A stretch of DNA of 64,000 bases from Saccharospirillum mangrovi (GCF_003367315.1 NZ_CP031415.1:1610001-1674000); one strand, 5' to 3'. Counted from the first letter of the stretch, positions 8,874 through 18,602 are shown. Notes: generated by a model from the sequence alone, not told the origin. Numbers and translations: made by a program.

Positions 8874-8890
8874 TTGGCACGGCTTTCGCT
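8874..8890 (+). promoter_or_regulatory. sigma-54 promoter for flgFGH(I)
   Basis: TTGGCACGGCTTTCGCT with GG at 8876-8877 and GC at 8888-8889, ten bases apart. It has the extended -24 form TGGCACG. It lies 40 bases upstream of flgF. Confidence 0.8.
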
Positions 8891-8930
8891 ATCCAGGGTA
8901 TAGACAGCCAATTTACGGCAGGAGTTAACC

Positions 8931-9677
8931 ATGGATCGTGCGATCTACATCGCCATGACCGGCGCCAAACACAATATGCTGGCGCAGGCATCGCACTCAA
9001 ACAACCTGGCCAACGCCACCACCACCGGCTTCCGGGCCGACTGGGAACAAGCGCGGGCCATGCCGGTGTTCGGTGAGTATTACCCGTCACGGGCGTTCTC
9101 CAACACCGAGCGACCGGCGACCGATTTTAACGACGGCCCAATGGTCGAAACCGGCAACGAACTCGATGTCGCCATCACCGGCGACGGCTTCTTCGCCGTC
9201 CAGGATGCCGACGGTAACGAAGGCTACACCCGGCGCGGTGATTTCTCAGTTACCCCGGTCGGTCAGCTGATCAACGGTTCCGGCCAGCCGGTCATCGGGC
9301 AGGGCGGCGGTCCCATCGTGTTGCCGCCGTACGAGAAAGTCGAGATCGGTGAAGACGGCACCATTTCCATTCGCCCGGCCGGTGCCGGTCCGAACGAAAT
9401 GGCCGTTATCGACGGTCTGAAAATTGTGAATCCGGATCTGCAAAACCTGGAAAAAGGTACCGACGGTTTGTTCCGCCCGGTCGAGGGCGAGCAGGTGTTG
9501 GAAGACGACCCGGCGTTACGGGTGGTCAGTGGTTTTGTTGAAGGCAGCAACGTCAATCCGGTACACGAATTGACCAACGTTCTGGCACTGAATCGTCAGT
9601 ACGAACTGCAAGTGAAAATGATGAAGACGGTCGAGGAAGTCACACGCTCGTCCGAACAAATCCTTCGGATGAGCTAA
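8931..9677 (+). CDS. flgF: FlgF, proximal rod protein
   Basis: 248 residues. The ATG follows an AGGAG site. N-terminus MDRAIYIAMTGAKHNMLAQ with the rod motif SNNLANATTTGFRADWEQAR. The central part contains the DVAITGDGFFAVQ signature of the FlgF/FlgG family, and the C-terminus holds the conserved helix VHELTNVLALNRQYELQVKM. FlgF is the outermost proximal-rod subunit. Normal length, so the size expansion seen in hook and filament proteins does not extend to the rod. flgG follows after 13 bases. Confidence 0.97.
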   Translation: MDRAIYIAMTGAKHNMLAQASHSNNLANATTTGFRADWEQARAMPVFGEYYPSRAFSNTERPATDFNDGPMVETGNELDVAITGDGFFAVQDADGNEGYTRRGDFSVTPVGQLINGSGQPVIGQGGGPIVLPPYEKVEIGEDGTISIRPAGAGPNEMAVIDGLKIVNPDLQNLEKGTDGLFRPVEGEQVLEDDPALRVVSGFVEGSNVNPVHELTNVLALNRQYELQVKMMKTVEEVTRSSEQILRMS

Positions 9678-9690
9678 GGGGGAATTCAAC

Positions 9691-10479
9691 ATGCATAAGG
9701 CATTGTGGGTCGGTAAGACCGGTTTGGAAGCCCAGGACATCGCCTTGGCGACCATTTCCAACAACATGGCCAACGCCAGCACCACTGGCTACAAGAAAGA
9801 GCGGGCCGTGTTTGAAGATCTGATCTATCAGGTGCAACGCCAGCCGGGTGCGCAAAGTACGCAGAACACCCAGCTGCCATCGGGTTTGCAGCTCGGTACC
9901 GGTGTGCGCACGGTGGGCACACAGAAGCTGTTTACTCAAGGCGATCTGAACACCACTGAACAACCGCTGGATCTTGCGATCAACGGTCGTGGTTTCTTCC
10001 AGATTCTGCTGCCCGACGGCAACCTGGCCTACACCCGTGACGGCACGTTCCACCTGAACGACGAAGGCCAGATTGTCACCGCCAGTGGCTATTTGCTCGA
10101 GCCGGACATTCAACTGCCCGAGCAGACCAGCACCATCACCATCGGTGAAGACGGCATCGTCACCGCCGTTATCGGCAACGACAATCAGAACGTCATTCAG
10201 TTGGGCGACATCGAAGTGGTCGATTTCGTCAACCCGGCCGGCTTGCAGGCGGCGGGTAAAAACCTCTTTTTAGAAACCGCCGCCAGTGGTCCGCCCCAGG
10301 TTGGCGTACCCAGCCTGGACGGTTTCGGTTCCATCATTCAGGGCGCGTTGGAGACCTCGAACGTGACCATTGTCGAAGAAATGGTCGACATGATTTCCAC
10401 CCAGCGTTCCTACGAAATGAACTCCAAAGTGGTCAGCACCGCCGACCAGATGTTGGGCTTCATTACCCAGAACCTCTAA
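9691..10479 (+). CDS. flgG: FlgG, distal rod protein
   Basis: 262 residues, the highly conserved FlgG length. N-terminal MHKALWVGKTGLEAQDIALAT with SNNMANASTTGYKKERAVF, central PLDLAINGRGFFQILLPDG, C-terminal EEMVDMISTQRSYEMNSKVV. FlgG forms the distal rod through the P and L rings. A GGGGGAA-type ribosome site precedes the ATG. It lies in the flgF-flgG-flgH transcription unit. Confidence 0.98.
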   Translation: MHKALWVGKTGLEAQDIALATISNNMANASTTGYKKERAVFEDLIYQVQRQPGAQSTQNTQLPSGLQLGTGVRTVGTQKLFTQGDLNTTEQPLDLAINGRGFFQILLPDGNLAYTRDGTFHLNDEGQIVTASGYLLEPDIQLPEQTSTITIGEDGIVTAVIGNDNQNVIQLGDIEVVDFVNPAGLQAAGKNLFLETAASGPPQVGVPSLDGFGSIIQGALETSNVTIVEEMVDMISTQRSYEMNSKVVSTADQMLGFITQNL

Positions 10480-10495
10480 GGCGGGGGAATTTAGG

Positions 10496-11194
10496 ATGAA
10501 ACTGACACAACTTCTGAACGCCGCCGTTGCGATCAGCGCTCTGGCGCTGCTCGGCGGCTGCGCGACGCAATCGACCAGCCTGGGCGACCCCATGCCGCAG
10601 CCGGGCGACCCGGATTTCGCGCCAGTACCGGCTGAAGCGCTGGTGGCACCGCCGGGATCGGACGGTTCTTTGTTCAACGATCAGGCCGGCATGGCGCTGT
10701 TCGGCGACAAAAAAGCCATGCGCACCGGCGACATCATCACCATCGTCCTGGACGAACAGACGCAAGGCAGTAAATCGTCCGCAGCGTCGTCGTCCAAAAC
10801 CAGCGACACCTCGATCAACGCGCCGATTCTGGCCGGCGGCCAACCGATCGACGCACTCAGCGCCACACTCGGCGGCAGCCGCAGCTTTTCCGGCAGCGGC
10901 GATGCCGACCAGAGCAACAGCCTGAGCGGCAATATTTCAGTCACCGTGTCCGAAGTGCTGCCCAACGGCATTCTGCGGGTACGCGGTGAGAAGTGGATTA
11001 CGCTGAACACCGGCGCAGAGTTCATCCGCATTCAAGGCATGCTGCGCCCGGAAGACATCAACCTGGACAACACCGTGTCCAGCCAGAAGCTGGCCGACGC
11101 CCGCATTTCCTACAGCGGCGCTGGTGCGCTCGCCGATGCCAGTCAACAGGGTTGGCTGACGCGGTTCTTTAATAGTCCGGTTTGGCCGTTTTGA
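10496..11194 (+). CDS. flgH: FlgH, L-ring lipoprotein
   Basis: 232 residues. The N-terminal signal ends in the lipobox LLGGC with the lipidated cysteine at position 22, so the protein is anchored to the outer membrane. The conserved FlgH body is present (SLFNDQAGMALFGDKKAMR, GDIITIVLDE, and VLPNGILRVRGEKWITLN). The C-terminus IQGMLRPEDI through FFNSPVWPF is typical. FlgH builds the L ring around the distal rod. The palindromic repeat copy B follows the gene. Confidence 0.97.
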   Translation: MKLTQLLNAAVAISALALLGGCATQSTSLGDPMPQPGDPDFAPVPAEALVAPPGSDGSLFNDQAGMALFGDKKAMRTGDIITIVLDEQTQGSKSSAASSSKTSDTSINAPILAGGQPIDALSATLGGSRSFSGSGDADQSNSLSGNISVTVSEVLPNGILRVRGEKWITLNTGAEFIRIQGMLRPEDINLDNTVSSQKLADARISYSGAGALADASQQGWLTRFFNSPVWPF

Positions 11195-11219
11195 CGGCCA
11201 AACCGGACGCTGAATGCTG

Positions 11220-11299
11220 GACGGGAGACGGGAGACGCTAAAAGACAAACCGTCCGGCACCGTTAGGTGCCGTCTAACTTGCGTCTCCCGTCTCCCGTC
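11220..11299. repeat. interspersed palindromic repeat, copy B (flgH-flgI)
   Basis: Perfect 19-bp arms (11220-11238 and 11281-11299), made of repeated ACGGGAG units, enclose an inner hairpin CGGCACC-GTTA-GGTGCC-G (11255-11272). The right arm continues with a third TCCCGT unit. Bases 11275-11299 equal 8743-8767 in copy A. The nested cruciform layout suggests a small transposon-like or RNA-hairpin repeat rather than an ordinary terminator. Confidence 0.7.
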
Positions 11300-11390
11300 T
11301 CCCGTTAAGCGTCCAGCGTACGCCAGCCTCGCTGGCCCACTAATTGCTCTAAGCTGCTTATCGACAAACAGCCGTCAATAGAGTGACACC

Positions 11391-12479
11391 ATGAAACGCT
11401 TACTGTGTGTGCTGATGACCGTACTGGCGTTGCCAGTCTGGGCCGAACGCATTAAGGATCTGTCGTCTGTTCAGGGCGTGCGCAACAACCAGCTGGTCGG
11501 TTACGGTCTGGTCGTCGGCCTTGATGGTTCGGGCGATCGCGCGCCGTTTACCAATCAGACGTTCCGCAACATGATGGAACAGTTCGGCATCACCATTCCC
11601 GAAGGTCAGAACCCCAACCTGAACAACGTGGCCGCCGTCAGCGTGCACGCCACCTTGCCGCCGTTCGCGAAACCGGGTCAGGAAATTGACGTTACCGTAT
11701 CGAGCATCGGCAACGCCGACAGCTTGCGCGGCGGCAGTTTATTGCTGACGCCGTTGCGCGGCCCCGATGGCCAGACCTACGCCGTGGCGCAGGGCAATTT
11801 GGTGGTCAGCGGCTTTGGCGCCGAAGGCGAAGACGGCTCGTCAATCACCGTCAACATTCAAAACGCCGGCCGCATTCCCAATGGCGCTATCGTCGAACGC
11901 GGTGTAGCGAACACCTTCTCCCAGGGCGATTACATGACGTTCAATCTGCATCGCCCGGATTTCACCACCGCCAAGAACATGGCCGCGACCATCAACGAAT
12001 TACTCGGCCCTGGCGCAGCTTACGCGGTTGATGCCGCCTCGGTTCGGGTCACCGCGCCGCGCGACCCGAACCAACGCGTCAGCTTTATCAGCGTACTGGA
12101 AAACCTGAACGTGCAGCCGGGTGAAGAAGCCGCGCGCGTCATCATCAACAGCCGCACCGGCACCATTGTTGTCGGTCAGCACGTTACGGTGTCTCCGGTT
12201 GCCATTACCCACGGCAACATGACGGTGACGATCGACAACACCCAGAACGTCAGCCAGCCCAACCCGCTCAGTGAAACCGGCGAAACCGCCGTGGTGCCCG
12301 ACACCGAAATCACCATCGACGAAGGCAACAATCGCATGTTCCTGTTCGGCCCGACGGTGACGCTGAACGACATCGTTGACGCGGTAAACCAAGTCGGCGC
12401 AGCGCCGGGCGATTTGATGGCGATCCTCGAAGCGCTGAAATCGGCCGGAGCATTGAAAGCCGAATTGATTGTGATCTGA
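11391..12479 (+). CDS. flgI: FlgI, P-ring protein
   Basis: 362 residues, usual length. A signal peptide ([18 protein letters not shown]) precedes the conserved start [19 protein letters not shown]. Typical features follow: [41 protein letters not shown], and the C-terminal [19 protein letters not shown]. FlgI is exported by Sec and builds the P ring in the peptidoglycan layer with help from FlgA. It lies ~200 bases after flgH, separated by the palindromic repeat, with no clear promoter of its own. Confidence 0.98.
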   Translation: MKRLLCVLMTVLALPVWAERIKDLSSVQGVRNNQLVGYGLVVGLDGSGDRAPFTNQTFRNMMEQFGITIPEGQNPNLNNVAAVSVHATLPPFAKPGQEIDVTVSSIGNADSLRGGSLLLTPLRGPDGQTYAVAQGNLVVSGFGAEGEDGSSITVNIQNAGRIPNGAIVERGVANTFSQGDYMTFNLHRPDFTTAKNMAATINELLGPGAAYAVDAASVRVTAPRDPNQRVSFISVLENLNVQPGEEAARVIINSRTGTIVVGQHVTVSPVAITHGNMTVTIDNTQNVSQPNPLSETGETAVVPDTEITIDEGNNRMFLFGPTVTLNDIVDAVNQVGAAPGDLMAILEALKSAGALKAELIVI

Positions 12480-12493
12480 GCCAGAGAATTTTT

Positions 12494-12510
12494 TTGGCAC
12501 GGCCTTTGAT
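12494..12510 (+). promoter_or_regulatory. candidate sigma-54 promoter for flgJKL
   Basis: TTGGCACGGCCTTTGAT: the -24 half TTGGCACG is ideal, but the -12 half reads GA at 12508-12509 where GC is expected. It lies ~90 bases before flgJ in a gap with a leader-like sequence, a sensible place for a hook-junction promoter. Confidence 0.5.
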
Positions 12511-12596
12511 AGATAGCTAATAACCAGGCCCGAAACGCGGGCCAGACGGACGTTGTCGCGGTAAAAGCGGCAAGTTCTGACCGGAGAGCGGCAAAG

Positions 12597-13658
12597 ATGG
12601 TTTCGCAAGTCGACGCAGCCTTTAACTACAACGATCTCAACGGCTTGAATCAGGTCAAGTCGATGGCGCGTTCGGATGATCCCGAAGCGTTGCGCGTGGT
12701 CGCGCAACAATTCGAATCCATGTTCATTGCCATGGTGCTGAAAAGCATGCGCGAAGCCAGCGATGTCATGGCGCCAGACATGCTGACCAGCAACGAAACC
12801 AAGTTCTATCGCGACATGTACGACCAGCAATTGAGTCTGTCGCTGGCGCAACAAGGCGGCTACGGCCTAGCCGATATTCTCTACGATCAGTTGTCCAAAC
12901 AACTGCCGCAACGCGATCAGGATTTCAGCAACATCGACATCAAATCGTTGAGCGACAGCCATCGTCCGGTGTTGCCATCGGACAAGGTTGATCCGTTGCA
13001 GTCGATCCTGAATTCACTTGGCCCGGCGCTGCCATCGGTCACGCCAACGACAACGCCAACGGAAGCCGTAACCGACACCGAAACACCGGCCGAGGTGTTC
13101 ACCGAACTTCCCGATCTGTCGAGTCTGAACATCGTTTTGCCTGGCAAGCAAAGCGGCTTTGAATCGCCCGAAGAATTTATCGAATCCTTGTTGCCTCACG
13201 CCGAAGCGGCGGCGGAAAAACTCGGTGTTGATCCGCGCATTATTTTATCGCAAGCGGCGCTGGAAACCGGCTGGGGCCGATACATGATTGAAGACGGCGA
13301 GGGCAACAACAGCCACAACTTTTTCGGCATCAAAGCCGACGAACGTTGGGATGGCGCCACCGCCGAAACGCTGACGCATGAAGTCTTTGACGGCCAGACG
13401 GTGCGCATCCGCGACGCCTTCCGCGCCTACGAAGAACCGAGCCAGTCGTTTGACGATTACGCCGAATTTCTGCAATCCAATCCACGGTATCAGCAGGCGC
13501 TGGATCAAGCCGGTGACGCTGAAGCCTTCACGCGTTCGTTGCAGGCGGCAGGCTATGCCACCGACCCTCAATACGCCGACAAAATTTTGCGCATTGCCGA
13601 CAGCGAAGTGATGCGCCTGGCAGCGGCGGACCATGCGTCTCGCCACACTCTGGGGTAA
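12597..13658 (+). CDS. flgJ: FlgJ, rod-capping protein with peptidoglycan hydrolase domain
   Basis: 353 residues, dual-domain form. Residues ~20-110 are the rod-binding domain (EALRVVAQQFESMFIAMVLK, TKFYRDMYDQQLS). Residues ~115-195 are a Thr/Pro/Glu-rich linker. Residues ~196-345 are a glucosaminidase domain with the catalytic Glu223 in AALETGWGRYM and the substrate motifs NNSHNFFGIKAD and FRAYEEPSQSFDDY. FlgJ caps the growing rod and opens the peptidoglycan locally. It lies 10 bases before flgK. Confidence 0.96.
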   Translation: MVSQVDAAFNYNDLNGLNQVKSMARSDDPEALRVVAQQFESMFIAMVLKSMREASDVMAPDMLTSNETKFYRDMYDQQLSLSLAQQGGYGLADILYDQLSKQLPQRDQDFSNIDIKSLSDSHRPVLPSDKVDPLQSILNSLGPALPSVTPTTTPTEAVTDTETPAEVFTELPDLSSLNIVLPGKQSGFESPEEFIESLLPHAEAAAEKLGVDPRIILSQAALETGWGRYMIEDGEGNNSHNFFGIKADERWDGATAETLTHEVFDGQTVRIRDAFRAYEEPSQSFDDYAEFLQSNPRYQQALDQAGDAEAFTRSLQAAGYATDPQYADKILRIADSEVMRLAAADHASRHTLG

Positions 13659-13667
13659 GGAGCGGCC

Positions 13668-16600
13668 GTGAGTAATCTGCTCAATATTGCGATCTCGGGT
13701 CTCAAAGCGCAGCAATCCAACTTGGCGACGACCGGCCATAATATTTCCAACGCCAACGTTGAAGGTTATTCACGTCAGGACGTGGTGCTGACCACCGCCA
13801 ATGCGCAATACCGCGGTTTTGGTTACATCGGCAGTGGTGTACAAATCAGCACGGTACGGCGCATTACCGATCAGTTTATGGTCGAGCAACAGCGCGCTGA
13901 TACCAGTTCTTATCAACGAGAACAGGCGTACCTGAGCAACATCGAACAGATTGATGGCTTGCTGGCGGGCAACAGCACCGGTTTGCAGTCGGTGCTCGAT
14001 ACGTTTTTTGCCAGCTTGCAGGGTTCGGCGGATAACCCCTCGTACATTCCGTCACGCGATGTGGTGATCGGTTCGGCCGACAGCGTGGTCGATCGGTTCC
14101 GTTCCCTCTACAAATCGCTGAACGATCAGAACGAAACCCTGAACGGGCAAATTGCCACCACGGTTGATGAAATCAATTCGTTGACCCAAGGCATCGCCAG
14201 TCTGAATTTCAGCATTCTGAACGCTCAGGGCCGTGTCACTACCGAGCCACCGAACGACTTGCTGGACCAGCGCGACGAGCTGGTGCGGCAGTTGTCTGAG
14301 CTGGTAGAAATCGAAGTCACCGAAGACAACAATCAATACAACATCGCCTTTGCCGAAGGCAATATGCTGGTGTTGGGCAATAAAGCCAACCGCCTGGAAG
14401 CCGTACCGTCGGCGGAAGATCCGCAACAAACCGGGGTGCGTTTTGTCAGCAATTTAAGCGACGAATTCGTCACCGAAAAACTCACCGGCGGTACCTTGGG
14501 CGGCATGATCGCATTCCGCAAAGAAGCGCTGAACCCGTCAATGAACCAGCTCGGTTTGATCGCTGTGGCGTTGTCTCAGGAGTTCAACGATCAGCACCAT
14601 CAGGGCATCGATCTTAACGGCAATTTCGGCGGCGATTTTTTTAAGGATTTGAACGATCCAGTATTGGCCGGCAATAACAATCGCATTCAGGGCAACGGTG
14701 AAAACACGCCACCAGTGAACCAGGTGATGAGCGTGTATTTCGACAACGTTGGTGCCTTAACCACCAGCGATTACGCCATCGAATTCACCGGCCCGGACGA
14801 CGACAGCTACGAAGTCATTCGCATCAGCGATGGCAAAAAAGTTGACGGTGGCACCATCGACGGCGGCAACTTGCCGACTGAAATCAGTTTCGACGGCCTG
14901 CGCATTGTGCTCGAAGACGGCAACTTCAAAGCCGGCGATAAATTCACTGTGAAACCGTTGCGCAATGTCGCCGACCAGATGGATCTGGCGATTACCGAAT
15001 CGGCCGAGCTGGCGTTTGCCTACCCCATGCGGGCAGAAAAAAGCCTCGGCAACCAGGGCACCGGCAACATCGATCAAGGCACCATGCTCAGCCCGGACGG
15101 CAAAGCCTTCGAAGTGCCGGGTCAATTGAGCCCGCCGTTGATCGTGGTGTTTCACAGCGAAAGAACGTACTCCATTTTGGATAACAGCGACCCCGGCAAC
15201 CCGGTGCCGCTCGATCCGCCCATGGAATACCTCGATTTTGTACCGGGCACACCGAACACCATTTTTACCGATGATCCCGGCGAAACCATGATGAGTTCCT
15301 GGCGGCCGCGACTGCCAACATTCGCCACCATTACTGCCGACGGCATATCCAGCAGCCGGCCGTACAACGGCATCAACTCTGAACGTTTCACCTTCAGCCG
15401 GACCGATCCGGTTACCGGCGAAGTCACGCAGGACAAAACCATCATTACACCGTCCGGCGCTTCGGCTGCGGAAATTGCCGCAACCTTGAGCCGGGTGGAT
15501 GGCGTTACCGCCAATGCTTATACCCAGGTGCAACTGAGTAATTTCACCAACTCGGGCACGCCATACGATCCGGACAATCCGTTTGAAATCTGGATAAACG
15601 GTTACGAAATCACGCTGGATAATCTGGGGCCAAACCAGACGATATTTGAAGAGCCGTATCCGGAAGAGATGCCAGATAAATTAACGCCGGATTTTCTCGC
15701 TGATCGCATCAACGCTCACATTGATTTGGGCAATGCCGGCATCACTGCCAAGAGCGATGGCAAGACGCTGACCATTACCGATGCCAACGGTGAAGACATC
15801 TTCATCGAAATGCGTGGTGATAAGCCGGACCCGGCGATTGTCGGTACACCACCATTGGGCACCGGTGGGCCGAACGGCGCCATCGATCCGGGCGACACCT
15901 TTGAAATCAGCACTGGCGAGTCGTACCCGCTGACCACCGTTTCCGGTCAGACCGGCGGCCAGTTGAACAACTTAACCGGCTACGATTTCAACGACGAAAA
16001 CGGCCCGTATCGATTCGAAATGTATTTGCCCGATGGCCGTACCGGCACCATCGAATTAACCGGCACACACGCCACAGCCGATGACGTAAAAGCCGAAATC
16101 GAAGCCAAGATTACCGCCTTGCTCGACAGCCCCGGACGCGCCGAAGTCAGCATCTCGGCCCGTGGCGAAATCAGCTACAAGGTGTTTATGAAGGTCGAAG
16201 GCACTGGCAATTACGACACCGCTGGCGTCAATGTCGGCGGCCAGGTGGATGTCACCATGGCCGATGGTATTTCGCTGTCCACCACACCCAAAGCGGGCGC
16301 TATTTTTACCGGCGTGTCGGAAGCCAAACCAACCTATCAGGGCTTCCAGTTTTCCATTTCCGGTCGGCCGGAAGAAGGCGACACCTTCAGCATTGAATGG
16401 AACTCCGACGGGGTGTCGGATAACCGCAACGTACTGGATCTGGTCGGGTTGGAAAGCACCGACACCGTCAACAAATCCAAAGGCGGTATGACCTTCACTG
16501 AAGCCTACAGCCAGGCGGTGGAAACCATTGGGACCAAAACCAATCAGGCGCAGATTCGTACCAACGCCGCCGAGGCGGTATTGCAAGGCACGGAGGCCGA

Positions 16601-16739
16601 TTTGAATTCCATACGCGGTGTGAACCTGGATGAAGAAGCGGCGTTGTTGATCGAATTCCAGCTGGCCTATCAGGCCAACGCTCAGGTAATCAGCATCGCT
16701 CAGGAAGTGTTCGACAGTTTGATAGGGGCGTTCCGTTAA
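13668..16739 (+). CDS. flgK: FlgK, enlarged hook-filament junction protein 1
   Basis: 1023 residues against ~450-680 in most gammaproteobacteria. Start GTG with a TAAGGAG site. The N-terminus (LNIAISGLKAQQSNLATTG, ISNANVEGYSRQ) and C-terminus (LDEEAALLIEFQLAYQANAQ) are canonical. Residues ~575-715 form an insert whose motifs ASAAEIAATLSRVDGV, AYTQVQLSN and IWINGYEI match FlgE ~1000-1070. A later GGQVDVTMADGISL also has a partner in FlgE (GGYVDIILNEGYTM). Several β-rich repeats precede the C-terminal coiled coil. FlgK sits between hook and filament, so its growth parallels that of FlgE and FliC. Confidence 0.96.
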   Translation: MSNLLNIAISGLKAQQSNLATTGHNISNANVEGYSRQDVVLTTANAQYRGFGYIGSGVQISTVRRITDQFMVEQQRADTSSYQREQAYLSNIEQIDGLLAGNSTGLQSVLDTFFASLQGSADNPSYIPSRDVVIGSADSVVDRFRSLYKSLNDQNETLNGQIATTVDEINSLTQGIASLNFSILNAQGRVTTEPPNDLLDQRDELVRQLSELVEIEVTEDNNQYNIAFAEGNMLVLGNKANRLEAVPSAEDPQQTGVRFVSNLSDEFVTEKLTGGTLGGMIAFRKEALNPSMNQLGLIAVALSQEFNDQHHQGIDLNGNFGGDFFKDLNDPVLAGNNNRIQGNGENTPPVNQVMSVYFDNVGALTTSDYAIEFTGPDDDSYEVIRISDGKKVDGGTIDGGNLPTEISFDGLRIVLEDGNFKAGDKFTVKPLRNVADQMDLAITESAELAFAYPMRAEKSLGNQGTGNIDQGTMLSPDGKAFEVPGQLSPPLIVVFHSERTYSILDNSDPGNPVPLDPPMEYLDFVPGTPNTIFTDDPGETMMSSWRPRLPTFATITADGISSSRPYNGINSERFTFSRTDPVTGEVTQDKTIITPSGASAAEIAATLSRVDGVTANAYTQVQLSNFTNSGTPYDPDNPFEIWINGYEITLDNLGPNQTIFEEPYPEEMPDKLTPDFLADRINAHIDLGNAGITAKSDGKTLTITDANGEDIFIEMRGDKPDPAIVGTPPLGTGGPNGAIDPGDTFEISTGESYPLTTVSGQTGGQLNNLTGYDFNDENGPYRFEMYLPDGRTGTIELTGTHATADDVKAEIEAKITALLDSPGRAEVSISARGEISYKVFMKVEGTGNYDTAGVNVGGQVDVTMADGISLSTTPKAGAIFTGVSEAKPTYQGFQFSISGRPEEGDTFSIEWNSDGVSDNRNVLDLVGLESTDTVNKSKGGMTFTEAYSQAVETIGTKTNQAQIRTNAAEAVLQGTEADLNSIRGVNLDEEAALLIEFQLAYQANAQVISIAQEVFDSLIGAFR

Positions 16740-16802
16740 TCCGGGCGTCGTAGCCGCCGATAACCTCAGGGTATCGGTCCGAGTTGATAAAGGAGGCCAC
16801 TG

Positions 16803-18059
16803 ATGGCCGATCGTATTTCAACCTATTGGATGTTCTCACAGCCGGTCAGCAACATGACCCGCCTGCAGAGCCAGATGAACCTGACTCAGCAACAGCTGAG
16901 CACCGGCCTGCGCATTCTTACACCAGCGGACGATCCGGTTGGTGCGGCGCGCGTACTGCAACTGGATCAGGACATTGCTCTGACCGAGCAGTACGAACGC
17001 AACATCATTTTGCTTGATTCCCGGCTGACCGAAGAGGAAAGCACGCTCGACGCCATTAACGAGACCTTAGGGCGGATTCGCGAACTGACCGTTCAGGCCG
17101 GTAACGCCGGCGTGCTGACCGACGAAGACCGTATGGCGATTGCGCAGGAAGTCGAAGAGCGCTTCGATGAACTTTACGACCTGATGAACGCCAAAGATGG
17201 CGCGGGCGAATATTTGTTTGCCGGTTTCTCCGGTAGCTCTCAGCCATTCGTTCGTAATGAAGCGGGCGGCTATTCCTACGAGGGCGATGAAGGGGTGCGC
17301 TACTTGCAGGTCAGCTCGACCATTACCTTGCCGTCGAGCGATTCCGGCAAAGACATTTTCATGGACATCAAGTCCTCAGAGACCAGTTTCAGCACCTACG
17401 CCAACCCGTTGAATCAGGGCAATCCGATCGGTCGGATTTCTGCTGGTCTGACGGTCGATCAGGAAGCGCTGGACGCCTTTTATCCACACGATGTGGTCAT
17501 CACTTTTGAGAACCCGCTCGACATTGATCCGGCGGAACCGAACTACACGGTACGACGAAAATCCGACGGGCGTATTCTCGAAGGCATGCAGAACGTGCCG
17601 TATGTCACCGGCGATGAAATTAACGTCGCGGGTATGAGCGTTCGGCTGACTGGCGCGCCGTCTCCGGGCGATCAATTTGTTATCGAAACCAGCAGCAAAC
17701 AGGGCCTGTTGACCACGGCCGAGAAGTTTCTCTATACGCTGGAAAGTTACCCGCCGGGCACCGGTTTCGACGATGTTTACGATGCCAACATTGCCTCGAC
17801 ACTGAGTAACCTGGACAACGCCATCGATCGGATTTCACAGGTACAGGCGCGCATTGGTGCGCGTCAGAACACCACGGAATCGGTGACCAACCAGCACGCC
17901 GACAGCAAATTGGCGGCTAAGGATGTGCGGTCTAAGATCCGCGATGTGGATTGGGTGGAAGCGGTCAGTCGATTGCAGATGGAAAGCCTGACGTTGCAGG
18001 CAGCGCAGCAGAGTTTCGCTCAGACCAGTCAGCTCAGTTTGTTTAATTTTATTCGCTGA
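16803..18059 (+). CDS. flgL: FlgL, hook-filament junction protein 3
   Basis: 418 residues, within the usual FlgL range. The ATG is preceded by an unusually strong AAAGGAGG site, suggesting high translation. The flagellin-like N-terminus (RISTYWMFSQPVSNMTRLQS, LTQQQLSTGLRILTPADDPVG) and C-terminus (WVEAVSRLQMESLTLQAAQQ) mark the hook-associated protein adjoining the filament. Unlike its partners FlgK and FliC it has not grown much. Last gene of flgJKL; no clear terminator hairpin follows. Confidence 0.96.
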   Translation: MADRISTYWMFSQPVSNMTRLQSQMNLTQQQLSTGLRILTPADDPVGAARVLQLDQDIALTEQYERNIILLDSRLTEEESTLDAINETLGRIRELTVQAGNAGVLTDEDRMAIAQEVEERFDELYDLMNAKDGAGEYLFAGFSGSSQPFVRNEAGGYSYEGDEGVRYLQVSSTITLPSSDSGKDIFMDIKSSETSFSTYANPLNQGNPIGRISAGLTVDQEALDAFYPHDVVITFENPLDIDPAEPNYTVRRKSDGRILEGMQNVPYVTGDEINVAGMSVRLTGAPSPGDQFVIETSSKQGLLTTAEKFLYTLESYPPGTGFDDVYDANIASTLSNLDNAIDRISQVQARIGARQNTTESVTNQHADSKLAAKDVRSKIRDVDWVEAVSRLQMESLTLQAAQQSFAQTSQLSLFNFIR

Positions 18060-18080
18060 GCATTGAGCGGAGCGGGGCGA

Positions 18081-18362
18081 TTAAAGGTCGCGCACCGAGC
18101 GGTAATGTTTGGCTTGTGCTTCTTTTAATGGCGATGGCGGCGTCTGCACCAACTCGTTGATGATGTGTTGGCTTTCCTGTTGAAATAATTGCCGGTTTTC
18201 CGCCAATACCTGCTGCAATTGTTCGATCAATTCCCGGCGTTTGGGTTCGGCCAGGCGGTTCAGTTCACGCGCGCATTTTTGTCGCCATTGTTCAAACGCT
18301 GGAGCCGGATTGCCGGACTGACCCATCAGGGCAATTAATTGCTCGATCAACGGATGAGACAT
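18081..18362 (-). CDS. small helical protein of unknown function
   Basis: 93 residues on the minus strand, convergent with flgL. The ATG at 18362 is supported by AGGAG at 18369-18373, six bases away; a GTG one codon earlier is possible. The sequence is mostly helical, rich in Gln, Glu and Leu (RELIEQLQQVLAENRQLFQQ), with no membrane segment. I do not recognise a family. The size, helical nature and position beside flgKL would fit a type III secretion chaperone of the FlgN/FliT kind, but that is a guess and no signature supports it. Confidence 0.6.
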   Translation of the reverse strand: MSHPLIEQLIALMGQSGNPAPAFEQWRQKCARELNRLAEPKRRELIEQLQQVLAENRQLFQQESQHIINELVQTPPSPLKEAQAKHYRSVRDL

Positions 18363-18389
18363 CACAGACTCCTGGGGTGGATTGGCAAG

Positions 18390-18602
18390 TTACTCATGGT
18401 AAAGCCAGTCGATGACAGCAGGGAAGGGCTGTTTAAAAATTGCCAGTTGCGAAGGCAAACGCACAGTGCAATGCCAGTCCGACGGAAGCTTGATATAGTC
18501 GTCGTGCCCAGGTTCAGGTGCGCGATACCCACAGACCAGAAGCGTCTTGGGTAATTCAGACGGTGTTTCGTGAGGGGAATATTGTTGTCTACTAAACGTC
18601 AA
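18390..18602 (-). other. doubtful 70-codon ORF or gene remnant overlapping legB start
   Basis: A minus-strand frame whose 3' end (KLPSDWHCTVRLPSQLAIF, then PAVIDWLYHE) looks protein-like. Its only start is a TTG inside the legB coding region on the other strand, and no ribosome site is evident. It stops 28 bases before the small gene at 18362. It may be the remaining C-terminal part of a lost gene, or chance. Confidence 0.25.

Noticed and set aside
8709-8903. Small plus-strand ORF in the flgE-flgF gap
   Set aside because: It is formed by the palindromic repeat and has an Arg/Ser/Pro-rich translation without a ribosome site.
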